Assembly (NCBI RefSeq): GCF_030813355.1
Contig: NZ_JAUSUD010000030.1
Span: 1 to 45,326 of the forward strand
Length of the DNA stretch: 45,326 nt
Source: Metabacillus malikii
GTDB taxonomy: Bacteria > Bacillota > Bacilli > Bacillales > Bacillaceae
Reading direction: 5' to 3'
The notes under the pieces were generated by a model that made no database searches, had not been told where the DNA came from, and worked only from the letters and a program-made list of their open reading frames with translations. Position 1 is the stretch's first letter. The number at the start of each line of letters is the position of its first letter. A program made the position numbers and the translations under genes. Shown piece by piece: positions 33,972 to 41,675 of this stretch.

Positions 33972-34553
33972 ATGAACGAATTAATAGTACTGAAGAGATA
34001 TTTAGATAAATATACAGAGTATAGTGAGGAAGAGAAACAAGCAGTTTTGAGAGCTCTTAACATTCAGGAGATTAAGAAGGGGGACTATCTAATTCGCCAA
34101 GGTGATATTCCAGTTGAGCAATGTTATTTTGTATTGAAGGGCTGTGTAAGACAGTACGATATTGATGTGGAGGGTAAGGAGGTTACGGTTAATTTTTATA
34201 CGGAAGAGCAAGCGATTCTGTTGTTTCATATGGACAATCCTTATGAAAAATCTAAATACTCATTCACCTGTCTCGAAGATAGTGTAATGGTTGTTGGAAA
34301 TCTTGAAACTGAATTAGAAATGTTTGAGCAATATTCCGAACTAGAATCGATGACTCGTCAGTTGACAGAAATGAATCTCCATGAAACGCACCATGAGTTC
34401 GCTAAATTTATCCGCGCTTCTCCGGAAGAACGTTATAAAACAATCATCCAAAGTCGACCAGATCTTCTCAAACGAGTACCGCAGCATCAACTAGCTAGTT
34501 ACCTTGGAATAACACCTGAGTCGTTAAGTCGAATCAAAAAGCGTATTCGATAA
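33972..34553 (+). CDS. Crp/Fnr-family transcriptional regulator
   Basis: A 193-residue protein. The cyclic-nucleotide-binding-type beta-roll covers about residues 30-120 (KKGDYLIRQGDIPVEQCYFVLKGCVRQYDI and later FYTEEQAILLF), and the C-terminal helix-turn-helix is HQLASYLGITPESLSRIKKRIR (172-193). No iron-sulfur cysteine cluster of Fnr is seen, and the cAMP-binding Arg/Ser pair is not evident, so the ligand is unknown. AAAGGAG lies 12 nt upstream. The next gene, an oxidoreductase, starts 97 nt on in the same direction and is a likely target. Family members of this type usually activate or repress the adjacent gene. Confidence 0.88.
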   Translation: MNELIVLKRYLDKYTEYSEEEKQAVLRALNIQEIKKGDYLIRQGDIPVEQCYFVLKGCVRQYDIDVEGKEVTVNFYTEEQAILLFHMDNPYEKSKYSFTCLEDSVMVVGNLETELEMFEQYSELESMTRQLTEMNLHETHHEFAKFIRASPEERYKTIIQSRPDLLKRVPQHQLASYLGITPESLSRIKKRIR

Positions 34554-34650
34554 AAAAATTTCCGGTTATCTTTAATTCTTAACTAAAGTCAATGCGACCT
34601 TATTCTTTATAAAATACAATGATTAAAAAAGAATAAGGAGGAGGATTCCA

Positions 34651-35619
34651 ATGAAAGCTATCCTCTCTGTAAAATATGGTACACCAGAAACGTTGAAACT
34701 AACAGAAGTAGCTATACCTAATCTGAAGGGAAACCAAGTACTCGTCAAGGTTCAAGCAGCATCCTTAAATTATAGCAATCTCGTGTTACTCACTGGGAAG
34801 CCATGGTTAGCCCGCATAGCATTTGGCGTGACCAAACCGAAATATCGAATTCCTGGTGGTGATATGGCAGGAACAGTTGAGGCGATCGGTGAGAAAGTGA
34901 CGCAATTTAAGGTTGGAGACGAGGTATTTGGTGATTTATCGGATAGTGGATGGGGGACATTTGCAGAATATGTAGCAGCTGATGAAAAAGCGTTGGCATT
35001 AAAACCTCGTAATCTATCATTCGAGGAATCGGCAGCAGTACCGATGGCAGCAGTGACGTCCTTACAAGCATTGCGTGATAAAGGTAATGTGAAAACTGGC
35101 CAAGAAGTACTCATTCATGGAGCATCAGGAGGAGTGGGAACATATGCGATTCAAATCGCCAAAGCATTAGGTGCTACTGTGACTGCCATCGTAAGTACAC
35201 GAAACGTTGCCATCGCTAAATCACTTGGTGCTGACCATGTCATTGATTATAAAAAGCAGAATCTAGAGGAACTGAGTCAGAACTATGATTTAATACTCGG
35301 CGTAAATGGCGGGCAGCCACTATCGATATATAAAAGAAAACTAAAAGACACCGGTACATTCATTCATGTTGGTGGAGCGGAAAGTCAAATGTATCAAACG
35401 ATGCTACAAAGGCCTTGGTTATCCATGTTTGGAAAAAAGAAATTTGTCTCCTTACTAATGAAAGTAGAAAAAGAAGATTTGATTGCAATAAAAGAGCTAA
35501 TTGAAGCAGGAAAAGTCAGACCAATCATTGATAAAACCTATACTTTAAACGAGGTTCCACATGCATTTCAATACTTTCAACAGGGGCATGCACAGGGGAA
35601 GGTTGTTATAACAATTTGA
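34651..35619 (+). CDS. MDR-family NAD(P)-dependent oxidoreductase (quinone reductase-like)
   Basis: A 322-residue medium-chain dehydrogenase/reductase. The N-terminal GroES-like part has PGGDMAGTVEAIGEKVTQFKVGDEVFG (about 68-94), and the Rossmann part has HGASGGVGTYAIQIAKALGATVTAIVSTRN (about 153-182, motif GxxGGVG). The cysteine/histidine ligands of zinc alcohol dehydrogenases are absent, so it belongs with the zinc-free quinone reductases or enoyl reductases and probably uses NADPH. AAGGAGGAGG lies just before the ATG. The upstream Crp-type gene suggests a regulator-enzyme pair in stress response. The substrate is unknown. Confidence 0.88.
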   Translation: MKAILSVKYGTPETLKLTEVAIPNLKGNQVLVKVQAASLNYSNLVLLTGKPWLARIAFGVTKPKYRIPGGDMAGTVEAIGEKVTQFKVGDEVFGDLSDSGWGTFAEYVAADEKALALKPRNLSFEESAAVPMAAVTSLQALRDKGNVKTGQEVLIHGASGGVGTYAIQIAKALGATVTAIVSTRNVAIAKSLGADHVIDYKKQNLEELSQNYDLILGVNGGQPLSIYKRKLKDTGTFIHVGGAESQMYQTMLQRPWLSMFGKKKFVSLLMKVEKEDLIAIKELIEAGKVRPIIDKTYTLNEVPHAFQYFQQGHAQGKVVITI

Positions 35620-35703
35620 TTGGTTAGAGGGAATGGGGTTAATTACGCATTCCAAAAATTGGGGTCGCATCAAAAAACAGTCTCTTCTCTACATTGAATA
35701 TAC

Positions 35704-35775
35704 GGCGGTGCAGTCAAGTGATAAGGCAGAGAGGTTTGCAAAAGCTTTATCATCGGTTCAACTCCGACCACCGGA
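35704..35775 (+). pseudogene. Decayed tRNA-Cys (GCA)
   Basis: The stretch matches a Bacillus tRNA-Cys in order. The acceptor 5' strand is GGCGGTG (35704-35710), the D-arm GTCAAGTGATAAGGC (35713-35727), the anticodon loop TTGCAAA with GCA at 35738-35740, and the T-arm TCGGTTCAACTCCGA (35753-35767). The last two acceptor pairs are lost (CACCGGA instead of CACCGCC), the anticodon stem holds two extra bases and a mismatch, and no CCA follows. It is thus not a working tRNA. The downstream 110 nt, with a terminator, are shared with three other places in the window. Confidence 0.8.
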
Positions 35776-35812
35776 TCTTTAGGTGAAAACGAGTTGAATT
35801 ATGAAATGGAAG

Positions 35813-35856
35813 AACACCTAAAAATGTTGGTGCATCAATGTTTGTAGGTGTTTTTT
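35813..35856 (+). terminator. Terminator within repeat copy C
   Basis: AACACCTA pairs with TAGGTGTT, and an inner TTG/CAA pairing lies around GTGCAT; TTTTTT follows. Confidence 0.8.
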
Positions 35857-35981
35857 GTTTTTGGAAAACGGGTTGAAATAGGTTGAATCTTAAATATTCT
35901 TTTGTCCTGCTTTATGTTCCATTATTTAACGTTTTGCTACAATGTCAATATAGATAATCGAGAATAGGAGACGAGTAATTT

Positions 35982-36086
35982 ATGGATTTGAGAGGAATGC
36001 AAGAGGTAATAGACCGAGCAATAAAGGAAGTCTGGGTTTCAAATATACCAAATATTCCTAATGGTTGTCTTCTGCTTTTTTACTAA
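35982..36086 (+). CDS. 34-codon small ORF, doubtful
   Basis: ATG at 35982 has AGGAGA 12 nt upstream and opens a 34-residue frame beginning MDLRGMQEVIDRAIKEVW. Its stop overlaps the start of the next module (TAATG). It may be a small partner of the following frame or a decayed gene. No family recognised. Confidence 0.35.
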   Translation: MDLRGMQEVIDRAIKEVWVSNIPNIPNGCLLLFY

Positions 36087-36104
36087 TGAAAGGAGGAAAT
36101 CAAA

Positions 36105-36518
36105 ATCAGTATTATCATTAATCACATCAAGCAATTTGAAAATATTATCAACGCTATTCCAAACTGCTACACAACTCCTAACGAATCAGGTTTTACTTTA
36201 AATAATAAACTAGGTGTACAGTGGGGCAAAACAAATCGCAAGAAAAAGTGGGGACAGGCCTTCCATGATTCAAATAGATTCTTATGTGCCATTGATTTTC
36301 TCGTAGATAGTTACGGTATTGAAGATTTGTCACAAAGGTTTAGTCTTTCTATTAGAAAAGAAGGAGAAGAAATTTCTGGTATTAGGAAAATTTCTTGTCC
36401 GGATTATGATACTGTTCACATCTCCTTGTATAATGATAGTACCGGGAGTAATTATAGTTTTAATAATGATTTATTTATTCGTTGGATACAAGAAGTGGCT
36501 AGAGATAATCAGAGGTAG
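36105..36518 (+). pseudogene. Uncharacterised protein without an ordinary start codon
   Basis: An open frame of 137 codons runs to 36518 and looks protein-like (HIKQFENIINAIPNCYTTPNE, then WGKTNRKKKWGQAFHD and RKISCPDYDTVHISLYND). No ATG, GTG or TTG precedes the N-terminal half. A perfect AAAGGAGG (36089-36096) stands 8 nt before an ATC at 36105, so the gene probably starts at this rare codon or has lost its ATG by one change. A TTG at 36327 is too far in to be the real start. The family is unknown. It lies between the tRNA-Cys relic and McrBC; a defence or immunity role is possible but not supported by any motif. Confidence 0.5.
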
Positions 36519-36592
36519 AAGTATATTAACACTTATAGGTCGATAAGATTCATTTCAACTCCTTTATTTATTACAAAATGCAGTTGCTCCTT

Positions 36593-36639
36593 AAAAGGTA
36601 ACTCACACTACTTTGCTGGTAGGGTGGAGTTACCTTTTT
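36593..36639 (+). terminator. Strong intrinsic terminator
   Basis: AAAAGGTAACTC (36593-36604) is exactly complementary to GAGTTACCTTTT (36627-36638), with a CAC/GTG extension after one unpaired A, followed by T. It ends any transcript of the preceding frame. Confidence 0.85.
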
Positions 36640-37114
36640 GTATTGATTTAAATTATCAACTAATGGAATTCTCAGAGGATTTTTCGACTAAAGACTACAC
36701 ATTTAAATCTTAGCCTGCATTTTTGTGAAGTTTTTACACCAACTAGATTTCCCACTCTGATTATCGTCCTTGTGTATAATGGCTCTAATGGTAACGGTTT
36801 TTGTGAGAAGCAACGTTTAGCCTGTATTTATTTTCCCTCTTTATATCAGTTTTCTAGGTAAATAGTTTTTGGTATATGAAGGACACATGAATAGTTTTGC
36901 ACTAACAACTTGGAATTGTAAGTGCTACATTGTGTTTCCACGAAAATACATAAGACAGATTATTTATGGGAAAAATGATTTCCTCTGAAACGATTTGACC
37001 CGACCATATTGTCATCTAGTATATGCTAGAAATTCAATATTGAAGAAAATGTATTTTAAATGTAGTACAATGTTATAAATTAAGGCAATAAATTCCTTTT
37101 TGGAGGTGCGCGCT
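36640..37114. other. Region upstream of McrBC
   Basis: No gene is supported in about 470 nt of AT-rich DNA. The McrBC promoter must lie here; hexamer matches are too weak to choose. Confidence 0.4.
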
Positions 37115-39220
37115 ATGAATGATGTTGTGAATATTCGAAGAGAAAAATATAAAGCTTGGGTTACGGAAAATTTAGGCGAAAAAACAGGTATATGGTACAC
37201 GCCATATCTTGAAAAACTTGGTCAACTGTTAGAAAAATTTGAATTAGTTTACGGCTATAAGGAAAACTTCTTTGATTATCAATCATATTCGGAATATAAA
37301 AATATCTATCAACAAATAACGGAACAAAGTGATGAGGATATTGAGAGATTAGTAACTGGTAAAGGTACACCTCGATATCCAGAAAAGTTTGGTACTACTA
37401 GAATTCAATTTAGAAAAAAATATGCGGAAGATGAATATAATCGCGGTTTAAGAAGTAAGCCTGATAATCTTGGTGGGATACCCGACTGGGGCGTTTTAAT
37501 GCGATCATATTTAATATTTTTATATTATGATGAAAATCCTACTTTAACATATCCTAAAAAAGAGAAGAAAATTGCAAATCAAGAAGATGAAATTGATAAC
37601 AGCATTAATTATTGGGTAATTTCGCCAGGCGAATATTCAAGATTATGGGATCAATTCCACGCGGAAAATATGATTGCACTTGGTTGGGACTATTTAGGGG
37701 ATTTAAAACACTATGATTCAAAGGAAGCTGTTGAACGAAAAATAGCTGAGCAAAGAGTGGATGGGGTGCGTCCTGTCAATGATACAAAGGCTGTGTGGGA
37801 TTTCTATCGTGAAATTAAAATAGGCGATGTTGTATATGTGAAAGAAGGAATTAAGAAAATACTCGCACGTGGAGTTGTTACGGGAGATTACTACTTCGAT
37901 AATGAAGCATCAGAGTATAAACATAGAAGAAAAGTAGATTGGCTTCAAGTTGGAAAGTGGGAACTACATCAAACTTTTGCTCAAAAAACTTTAACATGTC
38001 TAAATCCTTATCCGAATTTAATCCAAGAAATTGATCAAGTAATGAATGAAGATTTTATTGATCCAGGAATTGCTGAAGTAAATGAATTTCGAAATTGGTT
38101 ATCCACTCAAGTTACTGATACAGGGGTTAGCTTGAATGATAAAACAGTTACGCAAAAAGTAAGTGCGTTAAAGGACTTAGAGCGCCATTTTGATGCTTCA
38201 ATTTTTGGTGAAACAGATATTGAACAACTAAAACGGTTGAAAGATGTCATTTTATCTGATGAATCCTACAAAAAATATAAAGGTGTATCGGGAAGTTCAA
38301 TTGACTATTACATTCGTTTTATTGAGTCTAAGCCAATTGTACAAGATAATGAATCCTTTACAATGGATAAATTTCTTTCCGATGTTTTTATCGAGAAGAA
38401 GGAGCTTCTACGTCTAGTTTCTCTAGTTGAAAATAAGAAGAATCTTATTTTGAAAGGTGCACCGGGAGTAGGTAAAACATTTATTGCCAAACGTTTAGCG
38501 TATGTAATGATGGGAGAAAAAGATGAAACACGTATCCATATGGTTCAGTTCCACCAAAGCTATAGTTATGAGGACTTTATTGAAGGGTTCCGTCCAAAAG
38601 CTGAAGGAGATGGGTTTGAGCTGAAACAAGGTCCGTTTGTGAAGTTTGCTAGAAAAGCTGCGCGAGATCCAGAACGAGACTACTTCTTTATTATTGATGA
38701 AATTAATCGTGGGAATATGAGTAAAATATTTGGAGAATTAATGATGCTTATCGAGGCAGATAAGCGGGACTTACAAATCAATCTCCTTTATTCTAATGAC
38801 AAATTTTCTGTTCCACCGAATTTATACATCATTGGAATGATGAATACGGCAGATAGAAGTTTAGCTTTATTAGACTACGCACTTAGAAGAAGATTTTCGT
38901 TCTTTGAAATTAAACCGGCGTTTCAAAATGAGACATTTAAGTCATATGTAAACGAATTAAATAATCCAGAAGCTTTAAATCGTATTATTGATGAAATTAT
39001 AAGATTAAATAATCAAATTGTTGAAGAGCTAGGAACAGGCTTTCAAATTGGGCATAGCTACTTTGTAGGTGAAGCTTATAAAGTAAATACTACAAATCGT
39101 GTAGAGGAAGTAATCGAATATGAAATCATTCCACAGCTATTTGAGTATTGGTTTGATGATGAACAGAAGGCAAACGATTGGGCTGAACGACTAAGAGGTT
39201 GTTACGATGGAGAGAAATAA
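37115..39220 (+). CDS. mcrB: McrB-type AAA+ GTPase with EVE domain
   Basis: A 701-residue protein. The ATG at 37115 follows GGAGGTG (37101-37107). A helical N-terminal part (about 1-150) precedes an EVE-like domain (about 165-290: NYWVISPGEYSRLWD, then GDVVYVKEGIKKILARGVVTGDYYF), a fold that reads modified bases. A helical linker follows. The AAA+ motor has Walker A GAPGVGKT (about 448-455), Walker B FFIIDEINRGNMSK (about 524-537) and the McrB signature MNTADRS (about 576-582) with arginine finger ALRRRFSF. McrB proteins hydrolyse GTP and drive the McrC nuclease along methylated DNA. Here the EVE domain should set which modified base is recognised. The end overlaps mcrC by 14 nt. Confidence 0.9.
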   Translation: MNDVVNIRREKYKAWVTENLGEKTGIWYTPYLEKLGQLLEKFELVYGYKENFFDYQSYSEYKNIYQQITEQSDEDIERLVTGKGTPRYPEKFGTTRIQFRKKYAEDEYNRGLRSKPDNLGGIPDWGVLMRSYLIFLYYDENPTLTYPKKEKKIANQEDEIDNSINYWVISPGEYSRLWDQFHAENMIALGWDYLGDLKHYDSKEAVERKIAEQRVDGVRPVNDTKAVWDFYREIKIGDVVYVKEGIKKILARGVVTGDYYFDNEASEYKHRRKVDWLQVGKWELHQTFAQKTLTCLNPYPNLIQEIDQVMNEDFIDPGIAEVNEFRNWLSTQVTDTGVSLNDKTVTQKVSALKDLERHFDASIFGETDIEQLKRLKDVILSDESYKKYKGVSGSSIDYYIRFIESKPIVQDNESFTMDKFLSDVFIEKKELLRLVSLVENKKNLILKGAPGVGKTFIAKRLAYVMMGEKDETRIHMVQFHQSYSYEDFIEGFRPKAEGDGFELKQGPFVKFARKAARDPERDYFFIIDEINRGNMSKIFGELMMLIEADKRDLQINLLYSNDKFSVPPNLYIIGMMNTADRSLALLDYALRRRFSFFEIKPAFQNETFKSYVNELNNPEALNRIIDEIIRLNNQIVEELGTGFQIGHSYFVGEAYKVNTTNRVEEVIEYEIIPQLFEYWFDDEQKANDWAERLRGCYDGEK

Positions 39221-40253
39221 TAATATTCCAATTCGTAATTTATATTATATGCTTTCCTATGCATATAAAACCTTAAGTCTTAACGAGTATAAACAAGTCG
39301 GAACAGAAGAGTTTGAGAACGTCAAAGAGCTTTACTCAGAAATTTTATCGATTGGTATACCAGTTTTGATTCGCGGAGGTTTAAGTAAAGATTATATAAG
39401 TGTTGAAGAGACTTCCAATGTTATTAAGGGAAAAATAGATATTAATTCTACGATAAAGAAAAATGCATTGGTAAATAAGAAAGTTGCAGTAGTTTATGAT
39501 GAGTTCTCTGAAAACATATTGCTGAATCAAATCATTAAAGCTACACTCGTTTACCTATCACGCTCAAATAAAATAAGTCAAAAAATGCGAAGAGTGTTTT
39601 ACGGCTTGCTGCCTTATTTTACAGATGTATCAGATGTAGAGCTAGATTTGAAGCTATGGAAAAACGTTAGATATAACCGCCAAAACATTCGCTATCAATT
39701 TATTGTAGACGTGTGTAGGTATCTTTATGAGCAGTTATTATTTGATGAAAGCTCTACATCTCAAATTATGAAAAACGCTCAAGATGAACAAAGATTATCA
39801 TCTTTATATGAAAAGTTCATCTATGCATTTTTTAAACGTGAAACGAAATATAATGTATCCCATCCTCAAATTCAGTGGAGTGTTGATGATGATTTCGTAG
39901 ATGCATTACCGATTATGCAAACAGACCTTGTTCTTCAAAAAGATAAAAAAACATTGATAGTGGATGCGAAATTTTATTCTGAGAATATGGTAGCAAGGTT
40001 TGAAGGAGGAACTGCAAAACAAAAATCCGGTAACCTTTATCAAATATTTACATATATAAATAATTGGAAAAAAGAGCCTGACGAAACGGTTGCAGGTATG
40101 TTACTTTATGCGAAAACAACCGCATTAAATCAACCTAACCATATTTATCACATTAAAGGTAATCAAATTTTTGTTGTATCTCTTGATTTACAACAAGATT
40201 TTAGCAGCATAAAGGAAAACCTACTAACATATGCAAATCAATTTTTTGCATAG
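39207..40253 (+). CDS. mcrC: McrC endonuclease subunit
   Basis: A 348-residue protein of full McrC length. The N-terminal part (IPIRNLYYMLSYAYKTL) is the usual McrB-contact region. The C-terminal PD-(D/E)xK nuclease reads LPIMQTDLVLQKDKKTLIVDAKFY (about 232-255), with catalytic Asp, Asp and Lys in place (TDLVL, DAK). It binds the McrB hexamer and cuts DNA between modified sites. The ATG lies inside the 3' end of mcrB, with AGAGG upstream, so the two are made together. A terminator follows within 60 nt. Confidence 0.9.
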   Translation: MERNNNIPIRNLYYMLSYAYKTLSLNEYKQVGTEEFENVKELYSEILSIGIPVLIRGGLSKDYISVEETSNVIKGKIDINSTIKKNALVNKKVAVVYDEFSENILLNQIIKATLVYLSRSNKISQKMRRVFYGLLPYFTDVSDVELDLKLWKNVRYNRQNIRYQFIVDVCRYLYEQLLFDESSTSQIMKNAQDEQRLSSLYEKFIYAFFKRETKYNVSHPQIQWSVDDDFVDALPIMQTDLVLQKDKKTLIVDAKFYSENMVARFEGGTAKQKSGNLYQIFTYINNWKKEPDETVAGMLLYAKTTALNQPNHIYHIKGNQIFVVSLDLQQDFSSIKENLLTYANQFFA

Positions 40254-40283
40254 TTATATAAAATCTCTTAATCTGGTACGAAA

Positions 40284-40315
40284 TATCCCTCGAATCGTCA
40301 TACGGGGGGATTTTT
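40284..40315 (+). terminator. Terminator after mcrC
   Basis: ATATCCCTC (about 40284-40291) pairs with GGGGGAT (about 40305-40311, one wobble), followed by TTTTTC. Confidence 0.6.
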
Positions 40316-40471
40316 CATTTAACCTCTCCAAATGACCACTATGTTTAAATTTAATCTATAACTAAAATCCCCTTCTGCGAGGATGCTGTTAATGTGGTAT
40401 TATTTACCTAGGATTATATAAGTATCTAAATAGGTACATATTGCTAACAATCGTAAAAGGGAGCAGTAGTT

Positions 40472-41362
40472 ATGACCACAAAATATATATCAACAACAGC
40501 ACTTTCAAAGGAAATAAAAATAGCTGCAAAAGAGGTTTTTAATTTATTATCCGAGAATGGATTGATAAGTAGAGAGGATAATAATTGGGTTTTAACAGAG
40601 AAAGGAAAGGCTAAGGGTGGAATCGTTAAATCGCATCCCATGTATGGAAGTTATATTGCGTGGAGTGAAGAGTTTAAGAATGACGAAATCTTTTCTACTG
40701 TTGAGACAAATAGCAATCTATTAACTTCGACAGCGTTAGGGAAACATTTTGGAATATCAAAATTTAGAATCAATCCTATTCTATCTGAATTAGGTTTACT
40801 TCAAAAAGGCGTAAAGGGTTGGACAGTAACACCATTAGGTAAACTAATGGGTGGTAAGCAACTTGAATATGACAAAACGGGTATACCATATGTTTGTTGG
40901 AATTCTAGTATTCTTACTAAAAAGAGCTTAATCAATTCTCTTGAAGAAATAAAAGGTGAATCAAAGGTAGAAGAAAAAGAAGAACAGAATAACGAGTCAC
41001 CAATTGGATTTAGAGACAAATTTGTAGCAAAACATAGAGCAGCTGACGGACATTATGTACGTTCTAGAGCTGAGATGCTAATCGACAATTGGCTCTATAT
41101 GTCTGAAATCGTCCATGCTTATGAACGAAAGTTACCAATTGAAGAGGAAGTATACTGTGACTTTTATCTACCTGTAGGCAAGGTATACATTGAATTTTGG
41201 GGACTCGAAAATGATGCTAAGTATGTTGAGAGGAAGCAAAAGAAACTAAGTATTTATGAAAAGTATGGCTTTAATTTAATTGAAATTAATGACGAAGATA
41301 TTCAAAACCTTGATGATATATTGCCGAAAAGGCTTTTGAAGTTTGGGATTCAGACATACTAG
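40472..41362 (+). CDS. Two winged-helix repeats fused to a PD-(D/E)xK-like domain
   Basis: A 296-residue protein. Two similar N-terminal units are visible: STTALSKEI to WVLTEKGKAKGG (about 6-50), and STALGKHFGISKFRINPIL to WTVTPLGKLMGG (about 88-130). Both have a helix-turn-helix and a beta wing ending in a G-K/L motif. After a glutamate-rich linker comes a nuclease-like domain: VRSRAEMLIDNWLY (about 194-207), CDFYLP (about 229-234) and KVYIEFWG (about 236-243), the E-D-E(x)W pattern of PD-(D/E)xK folds related to DUF559/Vsr-like enzymes. GGGAG lies upstream of the ATG. It stands alone between McrBC and the helicase gene; a defence nuclease is an inference. I do not know a named family. Confidence 0.65.
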   Translation: MTTKYISTTALSKEIKIAAKEVFNLLSENGLISREDNNWVLTEKGKAKGGIVKSHPMYGSYIAWSEEFKNDEIFSTVETNSNLLTSTALGKHFGISKFRINPILSELGLLQKGVKGWTVTPLGKLMGGKQLEYDKTGIPYVCWNSSILTKKSLINSLEEIKGESKVEEKEEQNNESPIGFRDKFVAKHRAADGHYVRSRAEMLIDNWLYMSEIVHAYERKLPIEEEVYCDFYLPVGKVYIEFWGLENDAKYVERKQKKLSIYEKYGFNLIEINDEDIQNLDDILPKRLLKFGIQTY

Positions 41363-41394
41363 AGATATCTTAATCTGTATTACTTTGCCACAAA

Positions 41395-41490
41395 TACAAG
41401 TAACATAGGTGAAAAAGAGAGTTAATTGAAGGAGCGATAGAACACTGTAAATGTTATCTTCATTGTTTTGCGGGTGTTTTTGTAAGATGC
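41395..41490 (+). repeat. Copy D of tRNA-Cys/terminator repeat (3' part)
   Basis: ATAGGTGAAAAAGAGAGTTAAT, then GATAGAACACTGTAAATGTT, TCATTGTTTTGCGGGTGTTTTTGT align with copy C from its spacer to its terminator. The hairpin (AACAC/GTGTT) is decayed. It fills most of the 313-nt gap before the helicase gene. Confidence 0.6.
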
Positions 41491-41675
41491 GTTTTAAGAA
41501 GACTAGCGATTACAGGATTTGTAAGCGATTAACCGTAAGTGTTAATATATTTTTTATAGCTAAAGGGCCTTTCTTTATATGACCATTAATCTTAATGTTA
41601 GAGTAAAATATCCTTAATAATCAAATGTTTATAAACTGATGAAGTTTAAAAAGAGTAAATATGTAGGAGTACAAA

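Larger units (their letters stand above)
35704..35885 (+). repeat. Copy C of tRNA-Cys/terminator repeat (most complete)
   Basis: The fullest copy: tRNA-Cys relic, a spacer with TTTAGGTGAAAACGAGTTGA, then a terminator with AACACCTA (35813-35820) pairing exactly with TAGGTGTT (35845-35852), followed by T run and GGAAAACGGGTTGAAATAGG. It is the reference for copies A, B and D. Confidence 0.75.
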
